Position numbers and translations under genes: made by a program. The notes beneath the pieces are model-generated. The model worked only from the letters and a program-made list of their open reading frames with translations. It ran no database searches and was not told the DNA's origin. A stretch of 64,000 nt of DNA from Pedobacter yulinensis. GTDB lineage: Bacteria > Bacteroidota > Bacteroidia > Sphingobacteriales > Sphingobacteriaceae. The stretch is taken from NCBI RefSeq assembly GCF_003029735.1, contig NZ_KZ686268.1:790388-854387 (forward strand), given 5' to 3'. Shown here one piece after another: positions 1 through 7,329 of this stretch; the stretch's first letter is position 1, and each line of letters opens with the position of its first letter.

Positions 1-63
1 GGGGTATCCAGATTGTATTTAAATGCCACCCCTGCTTTTGTCGCTATTATTTTACCTTTGTTT

Positions 64-1317
64 ATGCAAACAGATCAGCAAGCCCGCAACCCGCTCGAAG
101 CCCGTTTTATGCGTTACGTGCAGGTAGACACGCAATCAGACCCCACCTCACCAAGCTGCCCATCTACTGAAAAACAGAAAGACCTGGGCGCCATGCTGGC
201 CACCGAGCTTAGGGATATGGGCCTGAGCGATGCCCACCTGGATGACTTTGGGTATGTATACGCCACTCTGCCCGGTAATTCGGGCAAAAAGGTTCCGGTC
301 ATTTGTTTTTGTTCACACATGGATACCTCGCCCGATAGCCCCGGCGCGGGCGTTAAGCCGCTTATTCACCGCAATTACGACGGGCGCGACCTGATGCTTC
401 CTGACGACCCGGCCGTAGTGATCCGCGAATCGGCGCATCCCGATCTCCGGGCGCAGCATGGCAACGACATCATTACTGCTTCGGGCCTGACGTTGTTAGG
501 AGCCGACAACAAGGCCGGCATCGCCGCCATCATGGAAGCATTATCGTTCCTCGTGGAACATTCCGAGTTAAAACATGGTACGATCCGCGTTCTTTTTACA
601 CCGGATGAGGAGATTGGACGCGGCGTAGATCAGGTAGATATGCAGAAACTGGCCGCCGATTTCGGTTATACAATCGACGGAGAGACGCTCGGCTCAATCG
701 AAGATGAAACCTTCTCGGCCGATGGGGCCGTACTGAAAATTGCAGGGGTAAGTTCTCATCCCGGCTTTGCGAAAGGAAAAATGGAAAATGCCATGCAGAT
801 CCTTGCCGAGGTGCTCACCACGTTGCCCAAAGACCGGCTTCGGCCCGAGGTAACCGAAAGCAAGGAAGGGTTTATACATCCGGTTTCCATAAAGGGCGAA
901 GTTGAGCAGGCGGAAGCGCACTTTATCCTGCGCGATTTTGACGACACCCTGCTGGAAGCGCACGGCAAGCTGCTGCGCGAAACGGTTGAGTCGGTAATGC
1001 GCAATTACCCGGCCTCGACCCATACCCTCGAGATCAGGCCTCAATACCGCAACATGAAAAACGTCCTGGACCGTTTTCCGCATGTTGTGGCCTACGGGGA
1101 AGAAGCCATCAGCCGCTCGGGGATCGAGGTGAAAAAACGAAGCATTCGGGGTGGGACCGACGGGTCAAGGCTTTCTTTTATGGGACTGCCCTGCCCGAAC
1201 ATTTTTGCCGGCGAGCATGCTTTTCACAGCCGTCAGGAGTGGGTAAGCGTACAGGACATGCAAAAGGCCGCTGAAGTGATCGTTAACCTGGCGCAGATCT
1301 GGGAAGAACGCAGTTAA
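64..1317 (+). CDS. pepT: Peptidase T (tripeptide aminopeptidase, M20B)
   Basis: Cytosolic dizinc aminopeptidase that removes the N-terminal residue of tripeptides. The 417-residue product has the usual PepT length. Metal-site motifs appear in family order: SHMDTSPD, then LLGADNKAG, then FTPDEEIGRG with the catalytic and bridging acidic pair, and near the C-terminus RGGTDGSRLSFMGLP followed by a His-containing segment. I start at the ATG at 64 rather than the upstream in-frame TTG at 13, because the family begins shortly before the LEARFMRYVQVDTQS segment and the upstream residues look like untranslated sequence. Its 3' end overlaps the convergent acetyltransferase by 4 bp. Assignment is firm. 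Confidence 0.93.
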   Translation: MQTDQQARNPLEARFMRYVQVDTQSDPTSPSCPSTEKQKDLGAMLATELRDMGLSDAHLDDFGYVYATLPGNSGKKVPVICFCSHMDTSPDSPGAGVKPLIHRNYDGRDLMLPDDPAVVIRESAHPDLRAQHGNDIITASGLTLLGADNKAGIAAIMEALSFLVEHSELKHGTIRVLFTPDEEIGRGVDQVDMQKLAADFGYTIDGETLGSIEDETFSADGAVLKIAGVSSHPGFAKGKMENAMQILAEVLTTLPKDRLRPEVTESKEGFIHPVSIKGEVEQAEAHFILRDFDDTLLEAHGKLLRETVESVMRNYPASTHTLEIRPQYRNMKNVLDRFPHVVAYGEEAISRSGIEVKKRSIRGGTDGSRLSFMGLPCPNIFAGEHAFHSRQEWVSVQDMQKAAEVIVNLAQIWEERS

Positions 1318-1808
1318 AGCGTTTTTTCCATGATGTAGTCGTTCATGAAATAACCCGACCCGATATCGAGGTCGACCTCTTCCCGTACCTGGAAACCATT
1401 GTGTACGTAAAAATCGTATGCCTTGTTCTGGCGGTTAACATTTAGCTGGAGCCGCAGCGCGCCCGCTGCTGTTACCCGTTTGACCACTTCATTCATGAGC
1501 AGCCGGCCAATACCTAGTCCGTGTGCCTCAGGCAGTACATAAAGTTTGTGCAGCTTGAACAGCCGGGCATCGGCCGCAGTACCTGAAAATCCGGCGAAGC
1601 CGCAAATCTTATCCGGCGTTTCGGCCAGGATAAAGGTATGCCCTTCACGGAGTTGGCGCAGCAGTTCGTCGGGGTGGTACAGGGTTTCGAGCATATAATT
1701 GACCTGCGCCTGGCCAATGATCGGGACATAGGTGGGCTGCCAGGTTATTTCGGCGATTTTGCGGATTGCCGCCAGGTCGCCTTCTTGCGCTTCCCGTAGT
1801 GTGATCAT
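1314..1808 (-). CDS. GNAT-family N-acetyltransferase
   Basis: A 164-residue single-domain GNAT protein that would transfer an acetyl group from acetyl-CoA to an unknown amine. The acetyl-CoA pyrophosphate loop is visible as LPEAHGLGIGRLLM near residue 105, and the C-terminal NKAYDFYVHNGF segment is the usual strand 5 to helix 4 region. Its start codon overlaps the stop of the thiamine pyrophosphokinase-like gene upstream (1805-1808), so the two are translationally coupled. Substrate cannot be told from sequence. Confidence 0.85.
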   Translation of the reverse strand: MITLREAQEGDLAAIRKIAEITWQPTYVPIIGQAQVNYMLETLYHPDELLRQLREGHTFILAETPDKICGFAGFSGTAADARLFKLHKLYVLPEAHGLGIGRLLMNEVVKRVTAAGALRLQLNVNRQNKAYDFYVHNGFQVREEVDLDIGSGYFMNDYIMEKTL

Positions 1809-2422
1809 AACTTTTCGCTGATAAAGATGGGCTCACCAGCAAACTCGAAAACGACAAAACCGTCTTCAATAACCCGGAATTCCGGCGCGGGTGTATGTGC
1901 ATGTTCTTTGTGGTAATCCTGTTCTTCTTCCTCTTCTGCCGGCTCGCCGTCCATTTTAAGGTTGGTGACCTCGATGTACGAATTGCCCAGTATTTTAAAA
2001 ATGCTGTCTTTGGGTTTCCAGACCGAAAAACCGCTTTGAATGGCATAGGTTTTTTCTGTTTCGCTGAACACCACGATCGTGATCAGGGAAGAATAAGCGG
2101 TCAGAAACTTCAGATCGTGCTGGGGGGTAATGATGTTCACAGCAGGATAACCCCCTTTAATAAGGTGATCGAGCACCAGCGAAGTTGCTTCGGCGGTCCC
2201 GCCTATGACTTGGGTGTTTTCCTGGAGCAGGGCCTCGGCAGGATGCACCACGGCATCGATCTTGATGCCCAACGAGTCGATTTTTTCGTAAGCCGCCCCA
2301 TGAACGATCACGGTTGGGCTCCATTCCAGCAACTGGCCCAGCAATTCCTCACTGAAGTTTCCGAGGTCATGAATGTATAGCGCAGGTTCCTGTTTTTCCC
2401 TGATGATATGGTGTGATGACAT
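1805..2422 (-). CDS. Thiamine pyrophosphokinase-like protein, apparently catalytically degenerate
   Basis: A 205-residue protein whose N-terminus (MSSHHIIREKQEPALYI) and the LLEWSPTVIV segment resemble thiamine pyrophosphokinases of Bacteroidota. The motifs TPK uses to bind Mg-ATP and thiamine are missing: where the family has a GDxDS-type motif this protein reads VVHPAE, and the KTD motif position reads EATS. A 30-residue acidic/His stretch (five consecutive Glu, then HKEHAH) interrupts the C-terminal region. Start chosen at ATG 2422; upstream in-frame codons lack family similarity. It lies in a minus-strand series downstream of a TPP-riboswitch operon, which supports a thiamine link. A working kinase seems unlikely; a binding or structural role is inference. 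Confidence 0.6.
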   Translation of the reverse strand: MSSHHIIREKQEPALYIHDLGNFSEELLGQLLEWSPTVIVHGAAYEKIDSLGIKIDAVVHPAEALLQENTQVIGGTAEATSLVLDHLIKGGYPAVNIITPQHDLKFLTAYSSLITIVVFSETEKTYAIQSGFSVWKPKDSIFKILGNSYIEVTNLKMDGEPAEEEEEQDYHKEHAHTPAPEFRVIEDGFVVFEFAGEPIFISEKL

Positions 2423-2463
2423 GCAGCGAAGATAAGGAATGGTCTGAACGGAAGCAATATTGT

Positions 2464-3513
2464 TTAGCGGTCTGCGTGGCGGCGTTCCAGGGTTAGCAAT
2501 TGTTGTTTGCGCCACACGCCACCGCCATAACCGGTCAGCAGGCCGTTTTCGCCGATGACCCGGTGACAGGGGACCAGGATCGAAATGCGGTTCATGCCGT
2601 TTGCCCTGCCTACGGCGCGAACGGCATGGGCCTGCCCGAGGTGTACAGCCTGTGTTTTGTAGGTGCGCGTCTGACCATAGGGAATGGTTAGCAATTCCTG
2701 CCAGACACGGCGCTGGAAGTCTGTTCCGGGCATAACAAGCGGGACGCTGAATTGCTGAAGTGCACCATTAAAATAGTCGGTCAGTTGTGCTTCCAGCAGG
2801 TCGAAATGGGCATGCGGCGCCTGGATAATCGTTGCCTGGAGCAGAACCCTGATCTGCTGCAATTCTGTTTCGAGCATTTTCCGGTCGCTGAATTCAAGGA
2901 GGCAAATGCCCTCTGGTGCGGCGCAGGCGATCATCGTTCCGAGGGGTGTTGAAAGACGTTTAAGAAAGATGACCGTTTTGGTCCGGCTCCTGACTGGCGA
3001 GTCGCCAAACAGGGTTTTAAACGTATCGCCAAAGCCGCTCAGGGAATCGTATCCAGACTCAAAAGCGGCCTGGGTAACCGGCAAACCTTCCTTCAGGAGA
3101 TTAAAGGCATTGTTGATGCGGTTCATGCGCTGATAAGCATGAAACGTAAGTCCGTGGTGTTTCAGAAACCAACGCCTGATCCATACAGGGTCCAGGCCGC
3201 GGCGCTGCAGGTCTGCATTGGTTATTTTTATGGCTGGAGTTGCCGCAATTTCCCCGATAATCTGGCCAATTTGCGGTGGCGTCAGGTCGAGCGGCTCCAG
3301 TGGCCGGCAGACCTTGCAGGGGCGGTACCCCTGCATCATGGCCGCTGCGGCATTCGGAAAGAAAGTCACATTCTCGGGTCTTGGCTTGCGGGCGCGGCAC
3401 GAAGGCCTGCAGAATACGCCGGTCGTTTTCACAGCAGCAATAAAAGTTCCTTCAAAACTGGTGTCCTTTTCGAGCAGGGCCTGGTAGTAGCGTACCTCAG
3501 TTGGTGTATTCAT
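2464..3513 (-). CDS. ada: Bifunctional Ada: methylphosphotriester-sensing activator and O6-methylguanine-DNA methyltransferase
   Basis: The 349-residue product has the three Ada parts in order. First is an N-terminal Zn-binding domain with the four cysteines (FCRPSCRARKP and YRPCKVCRP, residues about 38-72). Second is an AraC-type helix-turn-helix (LLKEGLPVTQAAFESGYDSLSGF). Third is a C-terminal suicide methyltransferase with the acceptor cysteine in LVPCHRVIG. It repairs alkylated DNA and, when methylated, activates adaptive-response genes. Start taken at ATG 3513 because the family begins a few residues before RYYQALLEKDTSFEGTF; an upstream in-frame ATG would add about 50 residues unlike Ada. 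The 252-bp gap to the ThiE-like gene suggests it has its own promoter. Confidence 0.93.
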   Translation of the reverse strand: MNTPTEVRYYQALLEKDTSFEGTFIAAVKTTGVFCRPSCRARKPRPENVTFFPNAAAAMMQGYRPCKVCRPLEPLDLTPPQIGQIIGEIAATPAIKITNADLQRRGLDPVWIRRWFLKHHGLTFHAYQRMNRINNAFNLLKEGLPVTQAAFESGYDSLSGFGDTFKTLFGDSPVRSRTKTVIFLKRLSTPLGTMIACAAPEGICLLEFSDRKMLETELQQIRVLLQATIIQAPHAHFDLLEAQLTDYFNGALQQFSVPLVMPGTDFQRRVWQELLTIPYGQTRTYKTQAVHLGQAHAVRAVGRANGMNRISILVPCHRVIGENGLLTGYGGGVWRKQQLLTLERRHADR

Positions 3514-3641
3514 GGGATGTGAAAGTTTATACAACAAAGGTACGGGAGCCCAGCTACAGGATGCAACCGGAAAACAGACAAGTATTTTATGGAGACGGGG
3601 CCAGCGCCCTGGGCTTTTTGAAAACGACATGCGGTGCCTAT

Positions 3642-3726
3642 GGCGCTTGGGCAGTCCCGCTTTCTGCTGCAAGTCCTCGCCCGTTCCTCCCTGCGAACTT
3701 TACGCGCCCATCGGGTTTAAACGGGA
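3642..3726 (-). repeat. GC-rich dispersed intergenic repeat, copy A
   Basis: Read on the minus strand, this block matches segments near 30.2 kb and 52.7 kb. Shared pieces in order are AAACCCGAT, GCGnnAAA, GGAACGnGCGnGGACTTG, AGCnnAAAGCGGGA and, shared with the 30-kb copy, GGGACTGCCC. It fills the gap between the ThiE-like gene and ada and contains no plausible coding sequence. Function unknown. Confidence 0.7.
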
Positions 3727-3765
3727 GCAGAACCCCTCAGAAACGCGCTTTTCCTTGCTGCCGGA

Positions 3766-4404
3766 TCAGGCGCCTTTAACCAGGTTGTACAGCTGCAGAT
3801 AAGCCACTTCGAAGTCTGGTGCATCATAAACGGCGGCTGAGACTGCAATGCCATAAATGCCGGTTTCCATCAGTGCCGGCACATCTGCTGCGGCAATGCC
3901 GCCGACTGCGACGACAGGAAAATCCGGTTGCTGCTCCCGCAACAGCTGTATGGCTTGCCGGTAACCGTTGGTGCCCAGCTGGGGATAATTATTGGGCTTG
4001 GTGCGGGTCGCTGCGAAGGGTCCAAGACCCGCATAATCAGCCCCTTCTGCCGCCAGCCGCAATAGGCCTTCGGTGGTGTTGGCAGAACCACCCAGCGTAA
4101 CGTCGGGACCGAGGGCCGCCCTAAGCTGCAGAAAGTCAGCATTCATGTCTTCGATGTGAAAGCCCTGAATGTCTGCGCGGCCGTTCAGGTGCACATGGTC
4201 GGTTACGATCAGGGTGGTTCCCCAGTCATCACAGATGCCGGCAATCTTGGCGATGTCTTCCAGAAGCACTTCGTCGGGCTGGTTCAGGCGCCTGTACTGG
4301 ATCCATTTTGCACCTGCCTGGCAGGCAAGCTCAGCCTGGCGCACATGGCTCAGGTTACCAAGCTCATGCGTAATGTACTGAAAGGGTTCTATGAATTTTT
4401 TCAT
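3766..4404 (-). CDS. thiE: Thiamine phosphate synthase-like protein (ThiE/TenI family)
   Basis: ThiE joins HMP pyrophosphate and thiazole phosphate to make thiamine phosphate. This 212-residue protein has a TIM-barrel ThiE layout: KWIQYRR (strand 2, phosphate/pyrophosphate site), LIVTDHVHL (NDR-type Mg site), GFHIED (usually GxHxGQxD), LGGSANT, AEGADYAGLGPFAATRTKP, and VAVGGI near the C-terminal phosphate loop. Several motif positions depart from the textbook enzyme (NDR to TDH, GQ to IE), so it may be a divergent synthase or a TenI-like relative. It lies 8 bp downstream of a TonB-dependent receptor gene that follows a TPP riboswitch, so it is probably co-transcribed and thiamine-repressed. 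Confidence 0.78.
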   Translation of the reverse strand: MKKFIEPFQYITHELGNLSHVRQAELACQAGAKWIQYRRLNQPDEVLLEDIAKIAGICDDWGTTLIVTDHVHLNGRADIQGFHIEDMNADFLQLRAALGPDVTLGGSANTTEGLLRLAAEGADYAGLGPFAATRTKPNNYPQLGTNGYRQAIQLLREQQPDFPVVAVGGIAAADVPALMETGIYGIAVSAAVYDAPDFEVAYLQLYNLVKGA

Positions 4405-4412
4405 GGCAGGGT

Positions 4413-6854
4413 CTAAAATCTGACGTTCAAACTTAATAAAAAGTTGGTGCCCGCCTGCGGAAAGTAAAAGTTTTCCCGAACCACAGTGCCAGACTTGTAA
4501 CCGTAGGTATAGCCATTACTGGCGTACATCTTGTTGAAAATGTTGCTGACAAGCAGTCCCAGGTTAACGTTGCGCACACTGCTGAACGAAAAGTCGTAAC
4601 CGAGCCGGATGTTGCCCACATGGTAAGCATCCAGTTTCCGGCTTTCGGTCTGGGTATTGTCGAGATATTGTTTGCCTACATACTTGCTTTGGTAGGCAGC
4701 CGCAAACCCGCTGAACGGCTTATATACCAGCTCAGCGAATAAGACCTGGCGTGGAGAAAATGAAATATCGGTATTGGTGAATGAATAGGCTTGTTGCCCG
4801 CCGTTGTCATAGTCATCAATGAACTCGGTAAAGTTCCTGATCTTGTTGCGACTGAAAGCGGCGTTGGCATTTAAGGCAAATTTTGGCGAGATCACATAAG
4901 AAGCATCGGCTTCAATACCCATGCGGTAGCTGCGGTCAACATTTTGCCTGAAATATTCGCCCACATCGTTGATCTTGCCAGTCGTTACGAGCTGATCTTT
5001 GTAGAACATGCCATATACGTTTAAGCCGGCATGCAGCGCGCCGGTATTGAGGCGGTAACCCACTTCCACATTCTGCAGGTTTTCGGGCACAGGCAGCACG
5101 TTTTCAGGCAGGTTAATGTAATCATCGCGGTTTGGTTCCTTGTTAGCGATGCTGTAAGAGGCATAAAGGTTCTGTGCAGGGGAAATGGTGTAACTGGCGC
5201 CGAGTTTGGGGTTAAAAAAGTTTGGAACATCCCTGACATTAAGCACATTCAGATTTTTCTCAGTGCCGGTTACCTGGTAGAAAATGCGGCGGTATTGCAG
5301 ATCTGCAAAAAAACTGAGGCTTTTAGTTGCCTGGAGGCCAATTTTAAGATAGGTGTTAAAATCAGTTTTGAACGCGTCGTTCTGGTAATACCGGCGGTCG
5401 TTGCTGCCGTTCGATGCGTATTGTGCCCAGATGACCTGACCGAAGTGATCGCCGCGGTACTCGTTGTAGGCCCCTCCCAGCGTGAACGAGAGCACAGCCG
5501 ATGGCCGGTAATCGAAAGCATAGGTTAGCCCGTAAAAGTGGTTGTCCAGCCAGCGGCGGCGCACCAGGTCGGTCGAGCCGATGGTATCGGTGCCAATGAT
5601 CACGGGCTCGAGCCCGTAGTCTTCCAGATCTTCTCCGGGTTTCAGTTCCTCGAAATAACCCTTGCCGCGCGTGTAATGCAGGGCGCCGTTAAAAGACAGT
5701 TTGTCGCTGAACTGCCGGGCATACAGGAGCTGGTAGTGGTCCTGCCAATAATTGTCGGTCTGATCCCGGTAGGTAAAACTGTTGTAGCTGCGGCCAGACT
5801 GAAGCAGGTTCTGGGCATCGGTCTCGTTCAGTCCATTGCGGTCAATATAAGCCTGCATGCCGGGTAAGTCGTCCAGGTAGCGCGATTCAGGCACGCCGTT
5901 CCAGGCCTGGTAAGTGCGTTCGGTACCCGAAAAGACGTTCAGTCGCAGCAGGTCTTTTTTCCCGCGGTAAGCGCCTGAAAGGAAGTATGATTTCAGGTTG
6001 GAACTGCCCCGGTCTATATAACCGTCAGATTTGATGCGGGAAAGGCGGCCGTCAAAGCTGTATTTGCCATCGATCCATCCGGTACCAAGTTTGAGTGTGT
6101 TTTTCCAGGTGTTGAAAGAGCCAAAAGTGTTGTTAACTTCCGCGTATGGCCTGTCCTGTGAGCCGCTGGTCTGGATATTGAGGCTTCCGCCGAAGGCGCC
6201 GGCACCGTTGGTCGAAGTGCCTACGCCGCGCTGAATCTGGATGTTTTCGACCGAGGAAGCAAAGTCGGGCATGTTGACCCAAAAGGTTCCCTGGCTTTCG
6301 CTGTCATTATAGGGAATGCCGTTCACGGTGATGTTAATCCGCGTGGCATCGCTGCCGCGGATGCGGATTCCCGTGTAACCGATCCCTGCGCCTGCATCTG
6401 ACGTGGTCACCACGCCAGGTGTATTGTTGAGTATGAAGGGCAGGTCCTGGCCAAAATTATTCTGTTCAATTTCCTGCCGGTCTATGTTTTTATAGGTGGC
6501 GGCAGATTTATCGCCGGCGCGAGTAGCCCGGACCACGACATCTTCGGCGATGAAGGAAGCGGGGTCCAGCCTGAAGATAAGTCCGGTGGCTTCACCCGTA
6601 GTTATTTGCCGGCGCTGGGCGGTATAACCGATGAAGGAGACGATGAGGGTGTGCCGACCGGTTTTCAGTCCCGTGAGACTGAATCGCCCTTGTTCGTTTG
6701 TCTGAGTAACCTGCCGGCCATCGGCGGTTCGTACGGTTGCTCCGGCAAGTGGCCGGTTCAGGTTGTCTGTTACCAGGCCGTTCAGTGTGTCCTGTGCAAT
6801 GGCCATACAAGGCGCCAGCAGGGCCAGGATTGCTGCAAATAGAAATCTTTTCAA
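4413..6854 (-). CDS. TonB-dependent outer-membrane receptor, probable thiamine importer
   Basis: 813 residues. A signal peptide (MKRFLFAAILALLAPCMAIAQ) is followed by a carboxypeptidase-regulatory-like beta-sandwich (about 25-105), a plug domain (about 120-230, with the IRIRGSDATRINITVNGIP segment) and a 22-strand-type barrel ending in a C-terminal Phe. The start is TTG at 6854, since a strong Shine-Dalgarno GGAGG sits 4 nt upstream and no ATG is placed as well. A TPP riboswitch precedes it by about 75 nt. In Bacteroidota, TPP-riboswitch-controlled TonB receptors (called OMR1 in comparative genomics) are assigned to thiamine uptake. The usual inner-membrane partner PnuT is not next to it. Confidence 0.9.
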   Translation of the reverse strand: MKRFLFAAILALLAPCMAIAQDTLNGLVTDNLNRPLAGATVRTADGRQVTQTNEQGRFSLTGLKTGRHTLIVSFIGYTAQRRQITTGEATGLIFRLDPASFIAEDVVVRATRAGDKSAATYKNIDRQEIEQNNFGQDLPFILNNTPGVVTTSDAGAGIGYTGIRIRGSDATRINITVNGIPYNDSESQGTFWVNMPDFASSVENIQIQRGVGTSTNGAGAFGGSLNIQTSGSQDRPYAEVNNTFGSFNTWKNTLKLGTGWIDGKYSFDGRLSRIKSDGYIDRGSSNLKSYFLSGAYRGKKDLLRLNVFSGTERTYQAWNGVPESRYLDDLPGMQAYIDRNGLNETDAQNLLQSGRSYNSFTYRDQTDNYWQDHYQLLYARQFSDKLSFNGALHYTRGKGYFEELKPGEDLEDYGLEPVIIGTDTIGSTDLVRRRWLDNHFYGLTYAFDYRPSAVLSFTLGGAYNEYRGDHFGQVIWAQYASNGSNDRRYYQNDAFKTDFNTYLKIGLQATKSLSFFADLQYRRIFYQVTGTEKNLNVLNVRDVPNFFNPKLGASYTISPAQNLYASYSIANKEPNRDDYINLPENVLPVPENLQNVEVGYRLNTGALHAGLNVYGMFYKDQLVTTGKINDVGEYFRQNVDRSYRMGIEADASYVISPKFALNANAAFSRNKIRNFTEFIDDYDNGGQQAYSFTNTDISFSPRQVLFAELVYKPFSGFAAAYQSKYVGKQYLDNTQTESRKLDAYHVGNIRLGYDFSFSSVRNVNLGLLVSNIFNKMYASNGYTYGYKSGTVVRENFYFPQAGTNFLLSLNVRF

Positions 6855-6927
6855 TTTTCCTCCGTTAAATTAGCCGGAAGCAGGGGTTGGTCCCCCGGCA
6901 ATAATACTGTTTAAACTTGCATATCCG

Positions 6928-7043
6928 CTCCCTACGCCGGCATTACCCGGATCAGGTGTATCCGATCAGCCTGCGTGGACAGTGCGGTCGGATTGGGTAT
7001 GATCTCAGCCTGTGTTTGTGTTTAAAAAACAAGGCACCCCTTA
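6928..7043 (-). promoter_or_regulatory. TPP riboswitch (THI element)
   Basis: On the minus strand the leader carries AAGGGGTGCC, then GGCTGAGATCATACCC, and 30-odd nt later ACCTGATCCGGGTAATGCC followed by GGCGTAGGGAG. These are the conserved P1/P2, CUGAGA and ACCUGAUC...GCGUAGGGA blocks of the thiamine pyrophosphate aptamer. The region between them can pair as TCCGA/TCGGA, the usual variable P3 extension. A GCCGGGGG...CCCC...CCGGC hairpin lies between the aptamer and the receptor's ribosome binding site and could be part of the expression platform. Confidence 0.95.
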
Positions 7044-7053
7044 TGATTGCTGG

Positions 7054-7061
7054 CAAAGGTA
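7054..7061 (-). promoter_or_regulatory. Promoter -7 element for the TPP-riboswitch operon
   Basis: TACCTTTG on the minus strand matches the Bacteroidota -7 consensus TANNTTTG and sits about 10 nt before the aptamer begins. I see no clear -33 TTTG at the expected distance, so this rests on one half of the promoter. Confidence 0.5.
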
Positions 7062-7112
7062 AAAAAAATTGGGGAAATGCCGCCTGGCCGACGAACAGAA
7101 TTTGAGTCCTGC

Positions 7113-7145
7113 AAAGTTGGTAACTTTCACAAAGTTACCAACTTT
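7113..7145. repeat. 33-bp nested palindrome, copy 1
   Basis: Two perfect 15-nt arms, AAAGTTGGTAACTTT and AAAGTTACCAACTTT, flank a CAC spacer. Each arm is itself an inverted repeat (AAAGTT...AACTTT). The first 32 nt recur exactly at 38794-38825. Here it lies in a divergent promoter region and has no following T-run on either strand, so a simple terminator is unlikely; it could be an operator or a mobile palindrome. Confidence 0.85.
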
Positions 7146-7329
7146 AAGTTAAAAAAGTCAATATTTTTTAATCAAAAAGATAATAGAAGAAGCTGATCGT
7201 GAGTGGCGTTTCACAAACACGCAAGGGCGCTGTGCCTGGTCCCTGCCGGGTCATATATGGTTTTTTTATTCGAAATGGCCGCTGTTTATCGGTGGATTGA
7301 TAACTTTGCCCCCTCAAACGGATCAGCAT

